Below are positions 21,870 through 30,712 of a DNA stretch of 64,000 nt, piece after piece. Location: positions 62,262 to 126,261 of the forward strand of contig NZ_NJPP01000001.1 in assembly GCF_002778015.1 (NCBI RefSeq). Direction: 5' to 3'. The position numbers and the translations under genes were made by a program. The stretch is from Bartonella tribocorum (GTDB taxonomy: Bacteria; Pseudomonadota; Alphaproteobacteria; Rhizobiales; Rhizobiaceae). The notes under the pieces were generated by a model. That model saw nothing but the letters and a program-made list of their open reading frames with translations, ran no database searches and was not told the origin of the DNA. The first letter of the stretch is position 1, and every line of letters starts with the position of its first letter.

Positions 21870-23666
21870 ATGGCAATCAAATCGATGACAGAAAATTTTC
21901 AATTGAAAGCTCTTAAAAAAAACACCTCTAACGGTATATTCTCAGAACCATTGCTTATATTTACTCGTTTGCATTTTCGAACGCGACGTCTCTTTAGACA
22001 ATTGCTTTTTTCCAGTCTCACACGACGCATTGTTATATTAAACATTGCTGCCCTTGCCGTTCTGGTTACAAGCATTTTATACCTTAACCAATTTCGCGAT
22101 GGTTTAATTGACGCAAAAATTAAAAGTTTATGCATTCAAGGAACAATTATGGCTGGGGCTATTGCTGCTTCTGCAACAATCGATACAAATTCCATATTTA
22201 TTGACCCTCAAAAACTCTTAGAGTTACAGACTGGTGAAAGCGTTACACCTGCCCCTCAATCAACAGACTCTTGGGATTTCCCCATTAACCCTGAGCAAGT
22301 TGCCCCTCTTTTTCGACATCTCCTCACCCCTCAAACGACAAGAGCACGTATTTATGATCGTGACGCTACTTTACTTCTTGATTCGCAGGTTCTTTATTCT
22401 AGTGGACAAGTTTTTAGCTACGATTTACCTCCTCTTAAAAAAGAACAAAACATGTGGGATCGCTTGACTGCATGGTATTCAAACACATTTTATGGCAAAG
22501 GTATGGATCTTAATACAGAACAAACAAAAAACCGTAGTATTGCTCATCCAGAAGTATACCAAGCATTAAAAGGATCTCTCTCTACTACCCAAAAACGCAA
22601 CAGAAACGGTCAACTCGTTATTTCTGTTGCCATTCCTGTTCAACGTTATCGTGCAGTGGTTGGCGCCCTTCTTCTTTCAACCACTGGTTCTGATATTGAT
22701 AACATTGTAAAGGCTGAAAGACTGGTTATATTTAAAGTCTTTGCCGTTGTAGGCAGCGTCCTTTTGGTTCTTTCGCTCTTTTTAGCCCATACGATTGCCC
22801 ATCCATTAAGCAGATTATCTGCCTCTGCTAACCGAGTGCGCAATGGCAATAATCAGCGTGTAGAAATTCCCGATTTTTCAATGCGTGAAGATGAAATTGG
22901 CCATCTTTCAACCTCTATTCGTGACATGACAAATGCTCTTTATATGCGTATTGAAGCCATTGAACGTTTTGCTGCTGATGTAAGCCACGAATTAAAAAAT
23001 CCACTCACTTCTCTGCGCAGTGCTGTGGAAACCCTCCCTCTAGCTAAAAATGAAGAAGCACAAGAAAAATTACTTGAAATTATTCAACATGATGTGCGCC
23101 GTCTTGATCGATTGATTACAGATATTTCTGATGCATCGCGGCTCGATGCAGAGCTTGCACGAGAAACCGCAGAGATCGTTGATATGACACCACTTTTAGA
23201 AAGTCTTGTTCAAGCCGTTCAAGAAGTATATCGCAATGCACAAACCATTGATGTAAGTCTTAATATTATCCCACGCCCTCATGGAAAAGCTTATCTTGTG
23301 TTGGGACATGAGCTCCGTTTAGGGCAAGTGATTTCAAATATTCTTGAAAATGCACGTTCCTTTATTCCCTGTGATCGTGGCAAAATTTGTATCACTATGA
23401 AAAATCATGCTTCAACCCTTATTCTAACCATCGAAGACAATGGCTCCGGTATTCGTGCAGAGAGTATTGAACGTATTTTTGAGCGTTTTTATACTGATCG
23501 ACCAAACGAAGATGCTTTTGGACAAAACTCTGGACTTGGGCTTTCTATTAGTCGGCAAATCATCGAAGCCCATAATGGAACCATTACAGCTGAAAATATT
23601 ATTGATCCGGCACTTGGAAAACGAACTGGTGCACGTTTTGTTATTATGCTTCCCCTCATTAAATAA
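21870..23666 (+). CDS. batS: sensor histidine kinase BatS (ChvG homologue)
   Basis: This 598-residue membrane kinase has one transmembrane segment at about 54-74, a periplasmic sensor region (about 75-282), a second transmembrane segment at about 286-308, a HAMP domain, a HisKA domain with the phospho-acceptor His373 in ADVSHELKNPLTS, and an ATPase domain with N box NILENARSF, G1 IEDNGSGI and G2 GLGLSISRQIIEAHNG. It resembles ChvG, which responds to acid in Agrobacterium. The ATG at 21870 or the in-frame ATG at 21885 could be the start; neither has a strong ribosome binding site. It is co-transcribed with batR and probably with hprK, only 23 bp downstream. Confidence 0.93.
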   Translation: MAIKSMTENFQLKALKKNTSNGIFSEPLLIFTRLHFRTRRLFRQLLFSSLTRRIVILNIAALAVLVTSILYLNQFRDGLIDAKIKSLCIQGTIMAGAIAASATIDTNSIFIDPQKLLELQTGESVTPAPQSTDSWDFPINPEQVAPLFRHLLTPQTTRARIYDRDATLLLDSQVLYSSGQVFSYDLPPLKKEQNMWDRLTAWYSNTFYGKGMDLNTEQTKNRSIAHPEVYQALKGSLSTTQKRNRNGQLVISVAIPVQRYRAVVGALLLSTTGSDIDNIVKAERLVIFKVFAVVGSVLLVLSLFLAHTIAHPLSRLSASANRVRNGNNQRVEIPDFSMREDEIGHLSTSIRDMTNALYMRIEAIERFAADVSHELKNPLTSLRSAVETLPLAKNEEAQEKLLEIIQHDVRRLDRLITDISDASRLDAELARETAEIVDMTPLLESLVQAVQEVYRNAQTIDVSLNIIPRPHGKAYLVLGHELRLGQVISNILENARSFIPCDRGKICITMKNHASTLILTIEDNGSGIRAESIERIFERFYTDRPNEDAFGQNSGLGLSISRQIIEAHNGTITAENIIDPALGKRTGARFVIMLPLIK

Positions 23667-23689
23667 ATCTTTTGTCCAAAGTAAAAGGT

Positions 23690-24154
23690 ATGAAAAAAAA
23701 ATGTGAAATACTCCACGCAAATTGCCTTCAACTGGGTGGAAAGGGGCTGTTAATTATAGGTCCATCGGGATCAGGGAAATCAACCCTCACCCTCTCTCTG
23801 CTCGACCGTGCTGAGTGGTCAAAACGTGAAGCGAAACTTATTAGTGATGATTATACAATGCTGCGTGCGGAAAATGGAAAACTTCACGGATACACTCCTG
23901 ACAACTTACAGGGCGGTATCGAGATTCGTGGTGTTGGTCTTTATATGATAGAATTCCAAAATCAAACAACTATTGATTGTATTGTTTTCCTCGGTCCCCA
24001 ATATGAACGTTTTTCCACAAATAAAACTTTTCAATTTGAAGATTTGCAGATTCCTCTTTTAAAGCTTCCCTCGCTCCGTGAAGCCGATTGTACAGCCATT
24101 TGTCAAGCTATTGAAGCATTTTTGTTTAGAAAAATATGGCGTAAACCTGTCTAA
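23690..24154 (+). CDS. hprK: HPr kinase/phosphorylase, short alphaproteobacterial form
   Basis: This 154-residue protein is only the C-terminal catalytic domain of HPr kinase. Walker A GPSGSGKS lies at about residues 24-31, the LISDDY motif at about 50-55 and GGIEIRGVGLY at about 77-87. The N-terminal domain of Firmicutes HprK is missing, which is normal in Rhizobiales. It would phosphorylate a Ser of HPr (present in the HPr encoded at 24705) and link nitrogen-type PTS signalling to the neighbouring BatRS pair. The start is uncertain: an ATG at 23690 follows AAAGGT very closely, and an in-frame TTG at 23672 is the alternative. It lies 23 bp after batS. Confidence 0.88.
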   Translation: MKKKCEILHANCLQLGGKGLLIIGPSGSGKSTLTLSLLDRAEWSKREAKLISDDYTMLRAENGKLHGYTPDNLQGGIEIRGVGLYMIEFQNQTTIDCIVFLGPQYERFSTNKTFQFEDLQIPLLKLPSLREADCTAICQAIEAFLFRKIWRKPV

Positions 24155-24288
24155 TTTTTTCTAAAGATAAAAAAATCATACTTTTTGCCTTTTTTTTGCA
24201 AATTTTTCTTGGCAGCAAGATAAAGCATTGTAAAATGTCTTTCCCACCAATATGGTTGGATCTTATTAGTTAACAGGAGTTTGCGTAA

Positions 24289-24687
24289 ATGATTGGACTC
24301 GTGCTTGTAACGCACGGTGAGCTGGCTGTCGAATTTTTACATGCCGTGGAACATGTTGTTGGAACACAAGAAAAGTTCGCAACAATATGCGTTTATCCCG
24401 ATGACGATATAGATCAGCGCCGAGGTGATATTATAGCCGCAGTAACCGATACAAATACAGATCATGGCGTCATTATATTGACAGATGTGTTCGGTGGAAC
24501 ACCATCAAATATAGCTATTCCTGCTATTGAAAAGGGACGGGTTGAAATGATTGCGGGGGTCAATTTGCCTATGCTTATTAAATTGATTTCTATTCGCAAA
24601 TGTCCTGATATCTCATTATCAGACGCGTTAAGAATAGCGCAAGAAGCAGGGCGTAAATATATTAATGTACCAAGTATGATTTTATAG
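24289..24687 (+). CDS. PTS mannose-type EIIA component
   Basis: This 132-residue single-domain EIIA of the mannose family carries the phosphorylated His9 in LVTHGELA and the DVFGGTPSN motif (about residues 66-74). There is no EIIB or EIIC partner in the window, so it is likely a regulatory rather than a sugar-transporting PTS. In Rhizobiales the equivalent manX/ptsM gene sits between hprK and ptsH, exactly as here. A good ribosome binding site (AGGAG) precedes the ATG. The next gene, HPr, starts 17 bp later. Confidence 0.92.
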   Translation: MIGLVLVTHGELAVEFLHAVEHVVGTQEKFATICVYPDDDIDQRRGDIIAAVTDTNTDHGVIILTDVFGGTPSNIAIPAIEKGRVEMIAGVNLPMLIKLISIRKCPDISLSDALRIAQEAGRKYINVPSMIL

Positions 24688-24704
24688 CGGATGGTAAAAT
24701 ATTG

Positions 24705-24998
24705 ATGCTTTCTAAAGACACCCTCCCATGTATAAGCCGCCATTTCAATATCTGTAATAAACGTGGATTGCATGCAAGGGCTTCTGCAAAATTTGTACAA
24801 ACTGTTGACAATTTTAACGCCACTGTTGAAGTTGAAAAGGATGGAAAAATTGTTGGTGGATCATCAATTATGGGACTTATGATGCTAGCGGCTTCGTCGG
24901 GATGTAACCTCACCATTCGTGTTTCAGGACCAGAAGCAACAGATGCTCTTAATGCTCTTGAACAGCTCATCAATAATAATTTTGGAGAGGAAAACTAG
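24705..24998 (+). CDS. ptsH: phosphocarrier protein HPr
   Basis: The 97-residue HPr carries the active-site His in RGLHARAS (His24) and the regulatory Ser in GGSSIMGLMML (about Ser54), so both the EI site and the HprK site are intact. The ATG at 24705 is preferred over the TTG at 24702. In Rhizobiales ahcY often follows; here the gene ends at a 630-bp spacer. It completes the batR-batS-hprK-EIIA-HPr run. There is no EI gene in the window. Confidence 0.92.
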   Translation: MLSKDTLPCISRHFNICNKRGLHARASAKFVQTVDNFNATVEVEKDGKIVGGSSIMGLMMLAASSGCNLTIRVSGPEATDALNALEQLINNNFGEEN

Positions 24999-25627
24999 CA
25001 CTTTTTCGCTATAAACTAAAAATGATAAACCTTAGAAAATAAGAACTTCCGTCATTATATTGAATTTTGTTTGCTTTTCCCGTTTTTATGCCAATATTCA
25101 TATCCACTGTAAGCTGGCACAATTATTATATTGTCATAATTGTATTATGCAGATTTTTTTCTTTTTTTCCTCACATTATTTGGAATAATTTAAATAGTTG
25201 TTGCCCATTATAGCTGCTATCATGCTTCATATTTATGGTGAAATCTTTACAAGAAAGAAAAACTTTTACCCCTCCCCAAATAGCTAACTTTTAAAATACT
25301 TTAAAAATATAAAAGTAAGCACATCATAAGGAATTTTTTAATTTTCTTTATCTTCAGCTAAACTTTTTGTATTTGTAGAGAGAAAATACACGTACCCTTC
25401 TACCACACATCTTCGCGACAAAACACATATGAATAAGGTTATCATTGTTCGCATAAATATTTTTTTAAATTTCATAAGCTTTATGAACTCAATGCAATAA
25501 TTATAGGGAAAACGTTTTTTAGACATTATTTTTCTACACAATTGCCTTATCCTTATTGGTGTATCTATCTTTATTATTATCCGCCATTGTGCTTGCAGTG
25601 GCATTTTTTTACTTTAAGGAGATAACC
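24999..25627. other. gene-free spacer before the broken thpR
   Basis: No gene is supported. ahcY, which follows ptsH in related genomes, is absent. Reading frame continues upstream of the thpR remnant from TTG 25556 through a hydrophobic stretch (about residues 3-20), but this probably reflects chance, since the family start lies at 25628. Confidence 0.5.
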
Positions 25628-26166
25628 ATATCTCGTCTATTTAGTGCCCTTCAAATTCCCCAACAAACAACACAACAACTTATATCGTTGCAAAATGGCT
25701 TACCAAATGCGCAATGGATCAATCCGCAAAATTTTCACGTTACTTTGTCTTTTTTCGGTGAAGTTGAAAGTGCTATAGCAGATGCAATTATGCACGCCTT
25801 TGACACAATAAAGCTCCCCCTTTTATGCTACAAATGAAAAGTTTTGACATTTTTTGTTCAGAAAACGCTCCACATTCTCTTGTTATTCGCATTGAACCTT
25901 GTGAAACTCTCAATCTTTTACATGAAAAAATGCAATGTGTTCGTAACCATTTAAGACTAACGCCTGATGAAAAACAATTTACTCCACATATTACTGTTGC
26001 GCGACTGCTCGATATTAACCCCGAAGATCTTCCTCTTTATCTGTCCTCTCGGGATGATTTTTCATTTCCTCCTTTTGAAGTTGATCATTTTGTTTTATTT
26101 TCATCGCCATCTCCCTCAAGTGATGCACCATATATTGTAAAAGGGAGTTGGCCACTTCAAAGATAA
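25628..26166 (+). pseudogene. thpR: RNA 2',3'-cyclic phosphodiesterase (2H family), frameshifted
   Basis: The two frames together make a full-length 2H phosphodiesterase of about 178 residues: SRLFSALQIP at the N-terminus, the first HxT motif FHVTLSFFGEV, and, in the other frame, the second motif FTPHITVARL. The break is at a run of five C at 25816-25820. One additional C restores KLPPFMLQMKSFD, so a single-base deletion explains it. The expected start position, behind AAGGAGATAACC, is ATA (25628) rather than ATG, so the start codon also appears lost. These enzymes are non-essential in E. coli. Sequencing error could explain the frameshift but not also the start. Confidence 0.8.
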
Positions 26167-26188
26167 AAGGGTGTTTGTAACACCCTTT
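26166..26188. terminator. convergent hairpin between thpR and grpE
   Basis: AAAGGGTGTT pairs perfectly with AACACCCTTT (10 bp) around a 3-nt loop, directly at the thpR stop codon. There is no good T-run on the plus strand. On the minus strand the tail after the stem is TATCTTTGAAG, which is partly U-rich. It could act as a weak terminator for either gene or as an mRNA stabiliser. Confidence 0.5.
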
Positions 26189-26258
26189 AAAGCTCTTTCA
26201 GAAAAAACCTCATACATGCGAAATCGCAAGGATTTCTGCATTTTACGTTGGAATCTTG

Positions 26259-26927
26259 TTATTCATGTGAAGCCTTATCAATTTCAACAGAAGCTTCTTT
26301 TTTTCCTCCTTTGGCCACACCCACTATAGCTGGACGTAAAACCCTTTCTCCTATAATATAACCGGCTTGAACCACTTGTTGAACAGTATTATCGGGAACA
26401 TCGGCATTAGGAATTTCAAACATCGCTTGATGAAAGTGGGGATCAAATTTTTGCCCCTCTGGATGAATTTTTTGCACTCCATGACGCTCTAAAGCTGCCA
26501 TCATAGCGCGCTCCGTCATTTCAACACCTTCTGCCAATGATTTCAAACCAGCATCACTCTCCCGTGCACCTTCTGGAATCGCTTCCAAAGCACGATTGAG
26601 ATTGTCAGAAACAGATAACATATCCCGTGCAAAATTAGCAATGGAATAAGCCCTTGCATCCGTTACATCACGTGCGGTACGGCGTCGAAGATTTTCCATA
26701 TCGGCAACAAGACGCAAAAGCTGATCTTTCAGATCTTTATTTTCATTCTGCAAAGACGCCAAAAGATCAACCTCATTACTTTCTTCTTCAACGTCTCCGG
26801 GCGCCTCTGTTTTATGTGTTTTTAAAAATTCATCCGCTGCTTGTTTAAGTGTATTACGATCAGTGGGATTTTTTAAATCGCAATTTTCAAATGAAGCGTC
26901 AGTAAATTTGTTTTTTTCATCAGACAT
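26259..26927 (-). CDS. grpE: nucleotide exchange factor GrpE
   Basis: GrpE exchanges ADP for ATP on DnaK. The 222-residue protein has an acidic N-terminal tail, a long coiled-coil region (about residues 55-110: [33 protein letters not shown]), and a C-terminal beta domain with [19 protein letters not shown] and [19 protein letters not shown], the family signature. It follows hrcA on the same strand with a 126-bp gap. Its partner DnaK lies about 8 kb away. Confidence 0.95.
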   Translation of the reverse strand: MSDEKNKFTDASFENCDLKNPTDRNTLKQAADEFLKTHKTEAPGDVEEESNEVDLLASLQNENKDLKDQLLRLVADMENLRRRTARDVTDARAYSIANFARDMLSVSDNLNRALEAIPEGARESDAGLKSLAEGVEMTERAMMAALERHGVQKIHPEGQKFDPHFHQAMFEIPNADVPDNTVQQVVQAGYIIGERVLRPAIVGVAKGGKKEASVEIDKASHE

Positions 26928-27052
26928 AAAAATTCTATTCCTTCATAAGATTCGTTATTCTCGATATCGAAATTTTACAGACAAAAATCAAGGGGTATTG
27001 ATGTATATTAATACAATGAGCTTTTAGTGCACAAATACTTACTTGCATCGTT

Positions 27053-28123
27053 TTAACGCAATAACTGTGTCACAAGTTGAGCTGTATAATCAACCATGGG
27101 CACAATCCTAGCATAATTAAGCCGTGTAGGACCAATAACGCCTAAAGCACCAATGACTCTTTGTTGTGAATCACGGTAAGGTGCTACGACTAAAGAAGAA
27201 CCAGAAAGTGAAAATAATTTATTTTCTGAACCAATAAAAATTCGAACCCCTGAACCTTCATCCGTTAAATCGAGAAGCTGTGCCATACTCTCACGCGTTT
27301 CAAGATCATCAAACAAATGGCGTAATCGTTCTAAATCTTCTTCTGCTTTCACATCTTCAAGCAAATTACTACGTCCACGAACAATAAGGTGTATTTTATG
27401 ATCAGCACCTTCTCCTCCCCAAAGAGCTAATCCCGTTTCAACAAGATGATGTGATAAATCATCAAGTGCAGCCCGTGTTTGTGCGCACAGACAAGCAATT
27501 TCTCCTTTAGCTTCACTCAATGTACGTCCTTGAATATGGGCATTGAGAAAATTCGTTGCTTCTGTCAATTGTGCATGGGTAACCCCTTCTGGCAAATGAA
27601 CAATACGATTTTCAACCTCACCTTGTTGAGTCACCAAAACGGCAAGAGCGTGCTCCCTATCAAGGCGCACAAATTCAATATGTTTCAATGTTCCTTCTTG
27701 TTTTGTTGCGAGAACAAGCCCTGCCCCACGCGAGAGATCTGAAAGAACTCGGCTTGCTTGAACAAGAAAATGTTCAACCGATTGTGCATGACCAGCCTCT
27801 TTGACTTGCATTTCAATATTTTCTCGCTCCTCGTTTGGCAAATCACCTGCTTCCATAAATGCATCAACAAAAAAGCGTAAACCCGATTGGGTTGGCATTC
27901 GCCCTGCTGAAACATGCGGTGCATAAATCAAACCGAGATGTTCAAGATCACTCATCACATTGCGAATCGTCGCAGGTGATAATGTCTGTTGCAAAAGGCG
28001 CGAAAGATTGCGTGATCCTACAGGTTCACCATCATTAAGATAGGCTTCAACAATATGGCGAAAAATATCACGCGAACGTTCATCAAGATATCTTAGTTCA
28101 TTGTCAATAGTTGTGCGCTTCAT
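27053..28123 (-). CDS. hrcA: heat-inducible transcription repressor HrcA
   Basis: HrcA represses groESL-type operons through CIRCE operators. The 356-residue protein has an N-terminal winged helix (about residues 3-75: LDERSRDIFRHIVEAYLNDGEPVGSRNLSRLL ... SPATIRNVMSDLEHLG) followed by a GAF-like domain and the C-terminal segment VIGALGVIGPTRLNYARIVPMVDYTA, all typical. The ATG at 28123 is the probable start. I find no CIRCE operator in the window, so its targets lie elsewhere. grpE is downstream, and rdgB is divergent after a 745-bp spacer in which related genomes carry rph. Confidence 0.95.
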   Translation of the reverse strand: MKRTTIDNELRYLDERSRDIFRHIVEAYLNDGEPVGSRNLSRLLQQTLSPATIRNVMSDLEHLGLIYAPHVSAGRMPTQSGLRFFVDAFMEAGDLPNEERENIEMQVKEAGHAQSVEHFLVQASRVLSDLSRGAGLVLATKQEGTLKHIEFVRLDREHALAVLVTQQGEVENRIVHLPEGVTHAQLTEATNFLNAHIQGRTLSEAKGEIACLCAQTRAALDDLSHHLVETGLALWGGEGADHKIHLIVRGRSNLLEDVKAEEDLERLRHLFDDLETRESMAQLLDLTDEGSGVRIFIGSENKLFSLSGSSLVVAPYRDSQQRVIGALGVIGPTRLNYARIVPMVDYTAQLVTQLLR

Positions 28124-28868
28124 CACAATTGTTTCACTACCTAAAAAATACTCTTCTCTTATATAAGTTTTGCAAAGGTTTGGTCAAATAACCTAAAATA
28201 ATATAAAAATATACTATCCTATTGCGCTATAAAACACCATCTTTTAGAGTGATGATACAAGGCATATAAATTATACAAGAGATTTTTTATTCGAGTGTAT
28301 GATTGGATGTTTAAGACAAAAATTGGTCTTTTTTGAGGATTTACCAAGAGAAGCTCGATTGTTTACAAAACATTATAGCTTGACAGCAGATTTTGCATCA
28401 ATTTATTTTTTTAGAGGGCTTAAGGCCTTTTTAAAGACTTTTATCATTTTTACCACCAAACTCTGATTTTTACAGTTTTTCGCTCTTTGGAGCAATTTTA
28501 AATGTCAAAACTCATTTTGACAAAACACGCATCTAATGCTGAAAAATAGTCATCAAAACAATAAATTATAAAGCACTCCTCCCTAACCCAACCTTTTCCC
28601 GCTTAATGCAAAACCTATTGTCAAACGACAACCACCGTGAGTAGACTATCGGATTTTTACCATAAAAAAGCTCTCATAAAAAAATCGTTTTTCATATCTT
28701 TTTAATCGTTGTCTTCAAAACAATACGAAAAATTTTATTTGAAGAAAATATCATAAAATGTGTAAAATAACTGTATCATGTAAAATCGAGCAGAATATGT
28801 GTATATGAGCGTTTAAGCTGGTTTTTAGCACTAAAATAGTTCCCCCTTTCATTTTTGGAGCAATCTAT
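28124..28868. other. gene-free spacer where rph would be expected
   Basis: Related Rhizobiales carry rph (RNase PH, about 715 bp) between hrcA and rdgB. The gap here is about that size, but I see no RNase PH motif on either strand. One short frame, ATG 28502 behind GGAGCAATTTTA, reads 15 codons (MSKLILTKH...); its leader resembles the GGAGCAATCTAT leader of rdgB and may be a small duplication. Nothing else is supported. Confidence 0.55.
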
Positions 28869-29516
28869 ATGAGAAGCATAGCAGATAAAAAACTTGTCAT
28901 TGCTACACATAACACCGGCAAATTACATGAAATCACCGCTTTGGTTGCACCTTTTGGTTTAATAATACAATCAGCAAAAGAGTTTGGCTTACCAGAACCA
29001 AAAGAAACAGGAACAACATTTGAAGAAAATGCTTATATTAAAGCTTTTTCAGCAGCAAAGAAAACAGGACTTCCTGCTCTTTCTGATGATTCAGGCTTAG
29101 AGGTAGATGCATTGGGTGGTGCGCCGGGCGTTTATACAGCTGATTGGGCAATTCAAACCGATGGTACACGTGATTTTCCAAAAGCGATGCAAAAAATAGA
29201 AGATGAACTCCAAAAAATCGGAGCACAAGAAAAGAGCCAACGAAAATGCCGTTTTATATCCGTCATTTGCATTGCATGGCCTGATAACCACACAGATTAT
29301 TTCCGTGGATGCGTTGAAGGAACATTCATTTGGCCTCCACGAGGAGATAAAGGCTTTGGCTTTGATCCTATTTTTTTACCAGATGGTTATGAAAATACCT
29401 TTGGAGAAATGTCAACAGAGCAAAAACACAGCTGGCAACACAATGATATTCCTCCTCTTTCACATCGCGCACGGGCTTTTAAACTTTTGGCAGACAACCT
29501 TTTGGCATTTTCATGA
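28869..29516 (+). CDS. rdgB: non-canonical purine NTP pyrophosphatase (RdgB/HAM1)
   Basis: RdgB hydrolyses ITP, dITP and XTP to keep them out of nucleic acids. The 215-residue protein has [15 protein letters not shown] (about residues 9-23), the [23 protein letters not shown] block (about 70-95) and [20 protein letters not shown] (about 155-175), followed by SHRARAF, all diagnostic. A GGAG site lies 9 bases before the ATG. It overlaps hemW by four bases (ATGA), so the two are translationally coupled. Confidence 0.96.
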   Translation: MRSIADKKLVIATHNTGKLHEITALVAPFGLIIQSAKEFGLPEPKETGTTFEENAYIKAFSAAKKTGLPALSDDSGLEVDALGGAPGVYTADWAIQTDGTRDFPKAMQKIEDELQKIGAQEKSQRKCRFISVICIAWPDNHTDYFRGCVEGTFIWPPRGDKGFGFDPIFLPDGYENTFGEMSTEQKHSWQHNDIPPLSHRARAFKLLADNLLAFS

Positions 29517-30712
29517 ATGAACCTTTTGGCATTTACATTCATTGGCCCTTTTGTGCAGCAAAATGTCCCTATTGTGACTTTAATTCACATGTTCGCCTCC
29601 ATGGTGTTGATCAACCACGTTTTGTCACCGCCTTTGAGCGCGAAATAGAAACGCAATACCCTAAAATAGGTCCACGTCATATTACGAGTATTTTTATTGG
29701 TGGGGGAACCCCCTCTCTTATGGAACCGCAAACTGTTGATGCCCTCTTGCAAGCACTGGCAAGAAAGTGGATACTTGATGATAAAGTTGAAATTACATTA
29801 GAAGCGAATCCATCCAGTGTGGAAGCAGAACGTTTTCGCGGATACCGTGCGGCAGGTGTTAATCGCTTATCTCTAGGGGTACAAGCGCTTAATGATAGAG
29901 CATTGCGCAAACTTGGCCAACTTCATAATGTGGAGCAAGCTCTTTATGCCATTGCTTTAGCACGGCAAATTTTTCCACGCTTATCCTTTGATCTCATCTA
30001 TGCGCGCCCCGAACAAACCCTTGTACAATGGAAATCTGAACTTGTACAAGCCATTGATTTGGCAGCCGATCATCTTTCTCTTTATCAATTGACAATCGAA
30101 GAAGGAACCGCCTTTAAACGACTTCATGATGCAGGAAGGCTTATCCTCCCTCCATCAGAGCGAGCAGCAGATATGTATCATCTTACCCAAGAAATAACAG
30201 CTCTGTATGGGCTTCCAGCCTATGAAATCTCAAACCATGCCATGCCTGGTGCTGAATCAGCACACAACCTTCTTTATTGGCGTTATCACCAATATGCTGG
30301 CTTTGGTCCAGGAGCACACGGGCGTTTCATTGAGAACATACCGAATCATTCTTCCACATTTTCAAAAACATCTTTATCACACCTTGAAAACCGTAAACGT
30401 TATGTCACAATCAATGAAAAGCATCCCGAACAGTGGCTTGAATTGGTCGAAAAAACAGGACATGGCTGTATTGAAACAGAACGATTAACCACTGAGCAAC
30501 AGGCAAATGAAATGCTCATTATGGGTTTACGCCTTTGCGAAGGATTGGAACTGACACGCTATGAAACCTTAAGCCCCAAACGCATCCCAATGGAAAAACT
30601 TATCGATTTACAACACCAAGAATTGGTAGAAATGGTGGATAACCAACGCTTAAAAGCGACAACGAAAGGACGCATTGTTCTTGATCACATTATCAGCCAA
30701 CTTGCAAATTAA
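29513..30712 (+). CDS. hemW: radical SAM heme chaperone HemW
   Basis: This 399-residue radical SAM protein has the CxxxCxxC iron-sulfur motif [11 protein letters not shown] near residue 15, then GGGTPSL near residue 61, and the C-terminal HemW domain ([15 protein letters not shown]). The CxxC-DF pattern with no further Cys marks HemW rather than the true oxygen-independent coproporphyrinogen oxidase HemN. HemW inserts or traffics heme to respiratory enzymes. It overlaps rdgB. A decayed integrase copy begins right after its stop. Confidence 0.93.
   Translation: MNEPFGIYIHWPFCAAKCPYCDFNSHVRLHGVDQPRFVTAFEREIETQYPKIGPRHITSIFIGGGTPSLMEPQTVDALLQALARKWILDDKVEITLEANPSSVEAERFRGYRAAGVNRLSLGVQALNDRALRKLGQLHNVEQALYAIALARQIFPRLSFDLIYARPEQTLVQWKSELVQAIDLAADHLSLYQLTIEEGTAFKRLHDAGRLILPPSERAADMYHLTQEITALYGLPAYEISNHAMPGAESAHNLLYWRYHQYAGFGPGAHGRFIENIPNHSSTFSKTSLSHLENRKRYVTINEKHPEQWLELVEKTGHGCIETERLTTEQQANEMLIMGLRLCEGLELTRYETLSPKRIPMEKLIDLQHQELVEMVDNQRLKATTKGRIVLDHIISQLAN

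Noticed and set aside
28815-28840. Half-match to a CIRCE operator (TTAGCACT) upstream of rdgB
   Set aside because: The second arm (GAGTGCTAA) is absent and rdgB is not a heat-shock gene.
29513-30712. Coproporphyrinogen oxidase HemN
   Set aside because: The CxxxCxxC-DF motif and overall length fit HemW, and the N-terminal extra Cys typical of HemN is absent.
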